DNA of 41,010 bases. It comes from an uncultured Sphingosinicella sp. Lineage in GTDB: Bacteria > Pseudomonadota > Alphaproteobacteria > Sphingomonadales > Sphingomonadaceae. How positions within the stretch are numbered: position 1 is the stretch's first letter; each line of letters opens with the position of its first letter. The DNA lies in contig CAMPIH010000003.1 in the NCBI GenBank assembly GCA_946886275.1, forward strand, positions 1 to 41,010, written 5' to 3'. The notes beneath the pieces were generated by a model. The model was not told the DNA's origin and made no database searches. It saw only the letters and a list, made by a program, of their open reading frames with translations. Position numbers and translations under genes: made by a program. Shown here piece by piece: positions 39,908 to 41,010 of the stretch.

Positions 39908-39924
39908 GCTGATTAGGAATCAGC
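39908..39924. repeat. Hairpin holding an inverted copy of the tRNA-Arg(CCU) anticodon arm
   Basis: GCTGATT-AGG-AATCAGC is a perfect 7-bp stem. Its inner 15 bases (39909-39923), read on the minus strand, are CTGATTCCTAATCAG. They are identical to bases 21171-21185 of the tRNA-Arg gene in this window. The flanks do not match the tRNA further. It may be a relic of integration or tRNA-derived sequence, or a chance hairpin. Confidence 0.5.
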
Positions 39925-40032
39925 TGCCCCACCAACTATGATAAGCGTCCGTCGCGATCGGCGGCGATCCGACTGATCCCGTCGCGGCCGAAAACAGCCA
40001 GCCCTATCATCCTCGGACAAGGAGGCGGGCAC

Positions 40033-40986
40033 ATGATCATGAGCAGCAAGCACTCCGCGGAAGCGCTGGGCTACGTCCTCGAGAAGCTCGATTGGATGCG
40101 CGCCGAGCGAATCTGGCCCAACGGCCTCAGATATTTGTGGACCGACGCGTTCGGCGTGGTGAACTACGTGTCGCTCTTTCGCGAGACGGGCGACGAGAAA
40201 TGGCTCGAGGCGGCCGAGGCGCTGGTCGCCGACGTCTATCGCGTGCTCGGCCGCCCGCGCGGCCTCCGGATCGGGGAGGCGCCTGACCGCGGCGGGCAAT
40301 ATTTCCACTATCTCGCCATGTGGATGTTCGCGCTGGCCCGACTCGGCGAGCACCGGCCCGATTATCGCCAGCTCGGCATCGACCTCGTCCGCCAGGTCCA
40401 TTCCGCCTTCGTTCTTCCGGGAACCGGCGTCCTGTGGAAGACGCAGGAAGACCTTTCCGGCCCGTGGCCAGGCTACGGCCTCGGCGCGATGGACGCATTC
40501 GACGGCTATGTGTCCTATCGGTTGCTCGGCGAAGAGGAGCTGGCAGGCGAGATCGCCGAGATGAAGGCGATCATTGACCGCCAGTATCGCAACCTGGACA
40601 TAGACCAGGATCTCGGCCTCGGCATGATGCTCTGGCTCGCCCATTTCTTCCCCGACGAGGAATGGGCGAAGGTGCAGACCAATCAGGCCCTCGAAAATCT
40701 CGATCTGCTGTGGACCGATCCGCCCGGTTTCTTCGCCCGCGCGAGCTATGCCCCCCATGTCCGCATCGCCTTCGCCAATTACGGCGTCTCGATCGGCCTT
40801 CAGGCGGCGGAGATCTGGCCGGAGCGGGTGGAGAAGCTCAATGCCTATTTCGAGCAATGGCGTTCCGGCGACGAATATGACCGCGAAGCGATCACCTGGG
40901 TGATGGCCTGCAGCTCACACATGCCCAGCGCGTTTCTCAATCAGCTTCGCGATCGGGGAAGCCCCGAAGCAGCATCGATCGGCTGA
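40033..40986 (+). CDS. Unrecognised protein with alpha/alpha-toroid glycosidase-like features
   Basis: A 317-residue soluble protein, no signal peptide or membrane helix. The ribosome site AAGGAGG lies about 7 nt before the ATG. It is rich in Trp, Tyr and acidic residues, with repeated helical pairs such as EKLDWMRAERIWPNGLRYLW, GQYFHYLAMWMFALARLG and LGLGMMLWLAHFF. This helix-pair spacing resembles (alpha/alpha)6-barrel enzymes (glycoside hydrolase or unsaturated glucuronyl hydrolase-like), but I cannot name the family or point to catalytic residues. It looks complete, with its stop at 40984-40986. Confidence 0.65.
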   Translation: MIMSSKHSAEALGYVLEKLDWMRAERIWPNGLRYLWTDAFGVVNYVSLFRETGDEKWLEAAEALVADVYRVLGRPRGLRIGEAPDRGGQYFHYLAMWMFALARLGEHRPDYRQLGIDLVRQVHSAFVLPGTGVLWKTQEDLSGPWPGYGLGAMDAFDGYVSYRLLGEEELAGEIAEMKAIIDRQYRNLDIDQDLGLGMMLWLAHFFPDEEWAKVQTNQALENLDLLWTDPPGFFARASYAPHVRIAFANYGVSIGLQAAEIWPERVEKLNAYFEQWRSGDEYDREAITWVMACSSHMPSAFLNQLRDRGSPEAASIG

Positions 40987-41010
40987 GATCCAGCTGTTCA
41001 GAAGCGAGTG

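Overview
The window is GC-rich, densely packed chromosomal DNA of an alphaproteobacterium, most likely Sphingomonadales. This rests on recognised gene families and local gene order: pspF divergent from pspABC; comF-grxC-nitrilase-DUF1178; rpsF-rpsR-rplI; fabD-fabG-acpP-fabF-mltG; DUF3618/holin/YqjD-like stress membrane genes; and two tRNAs with encoded CCA. I saw no integrase, transposase, CRISPR array, rRNA or replication origin. Species cannot be assigned by eye.

Left end (1-5.1 kb): a partial sufE, then an enlarged phage-shock operon on the minus strand. Its order is a 52-residue exported peptide, pspA, pspB, pspC, then five further small proteins, each with one membrane helix and a coiled-coil tail. 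A good sigma-54 promoter sits upstream, with the activator gene pspF divergent. Four of the five small proteins repeat the C-terminal motif of PspC (LERI-T-D...EIE-LR), the fifth carries only part of it, and one pair of gene junctions is similar at DNA level. This is the best candidate for an under-described system here. Tandem 43-bp repeats and a perfect hairpin follow pspF.

5.1-11 kb: homogentisate dioxygenase (hmgA), then a secreted low-complexity PRC-barrel-like protein and a subtilase with intact triad. These are divergent from an ECF sigma factor, its membrane anti-sigma factor and an outer-membrane beta-barrel protein.

11.1-16.6 kb: a respiratory island with cytochrome b561, a di-haem cytochrome c lipoprotein on the opposite strand, a mono-haem cytochrome c lipoprotein, a CuA subunit II fused to cytochrome c, and a fused subunit I+III haem-copper oxidase with an unusual K-channel position. 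A small membrane protein ends the operon.

16.6-25.1 kb is mostly housekeeping: tRNA-Cys, an SLC13 permease, comF, grxC, a Nit-like amidase, DUF1178, tRNA-Arg(CCU), folE, a lipoprotein, an MHS-type MFS transporter, and the rpsF-rpsR-rplI operon with long low-complexity tails on S6 and L9.

25.3-36.1 kb: a zinc alcohol dehydrogenase and the fatty-acid cluster fabD, fabG, acpP, fabF, followed by mltG. A gene split by an in-frame amber codon lies between fabG and acpP. Then come an NlpC/P60 protein lacking its catalytic cysteine, a MarR regulator, an M17 leucyl aminopeptidase, a small exported protein, and rimO, whose stop codon lies in a four-fold 25-bp tandem repeat.

36.1-41 kb: an XRE regulator/DUF2975 membrane pair under an AT-rich palindromic operator, a region with little in it, a three-gene stress-membrane operon with a candidate EcfG-type promoter, a DUF1971 gene, and an unrecognised 317-residue protein. 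Coordinates were read by eye from the sequence. Similarity statements come from remembered family features, not from searches.
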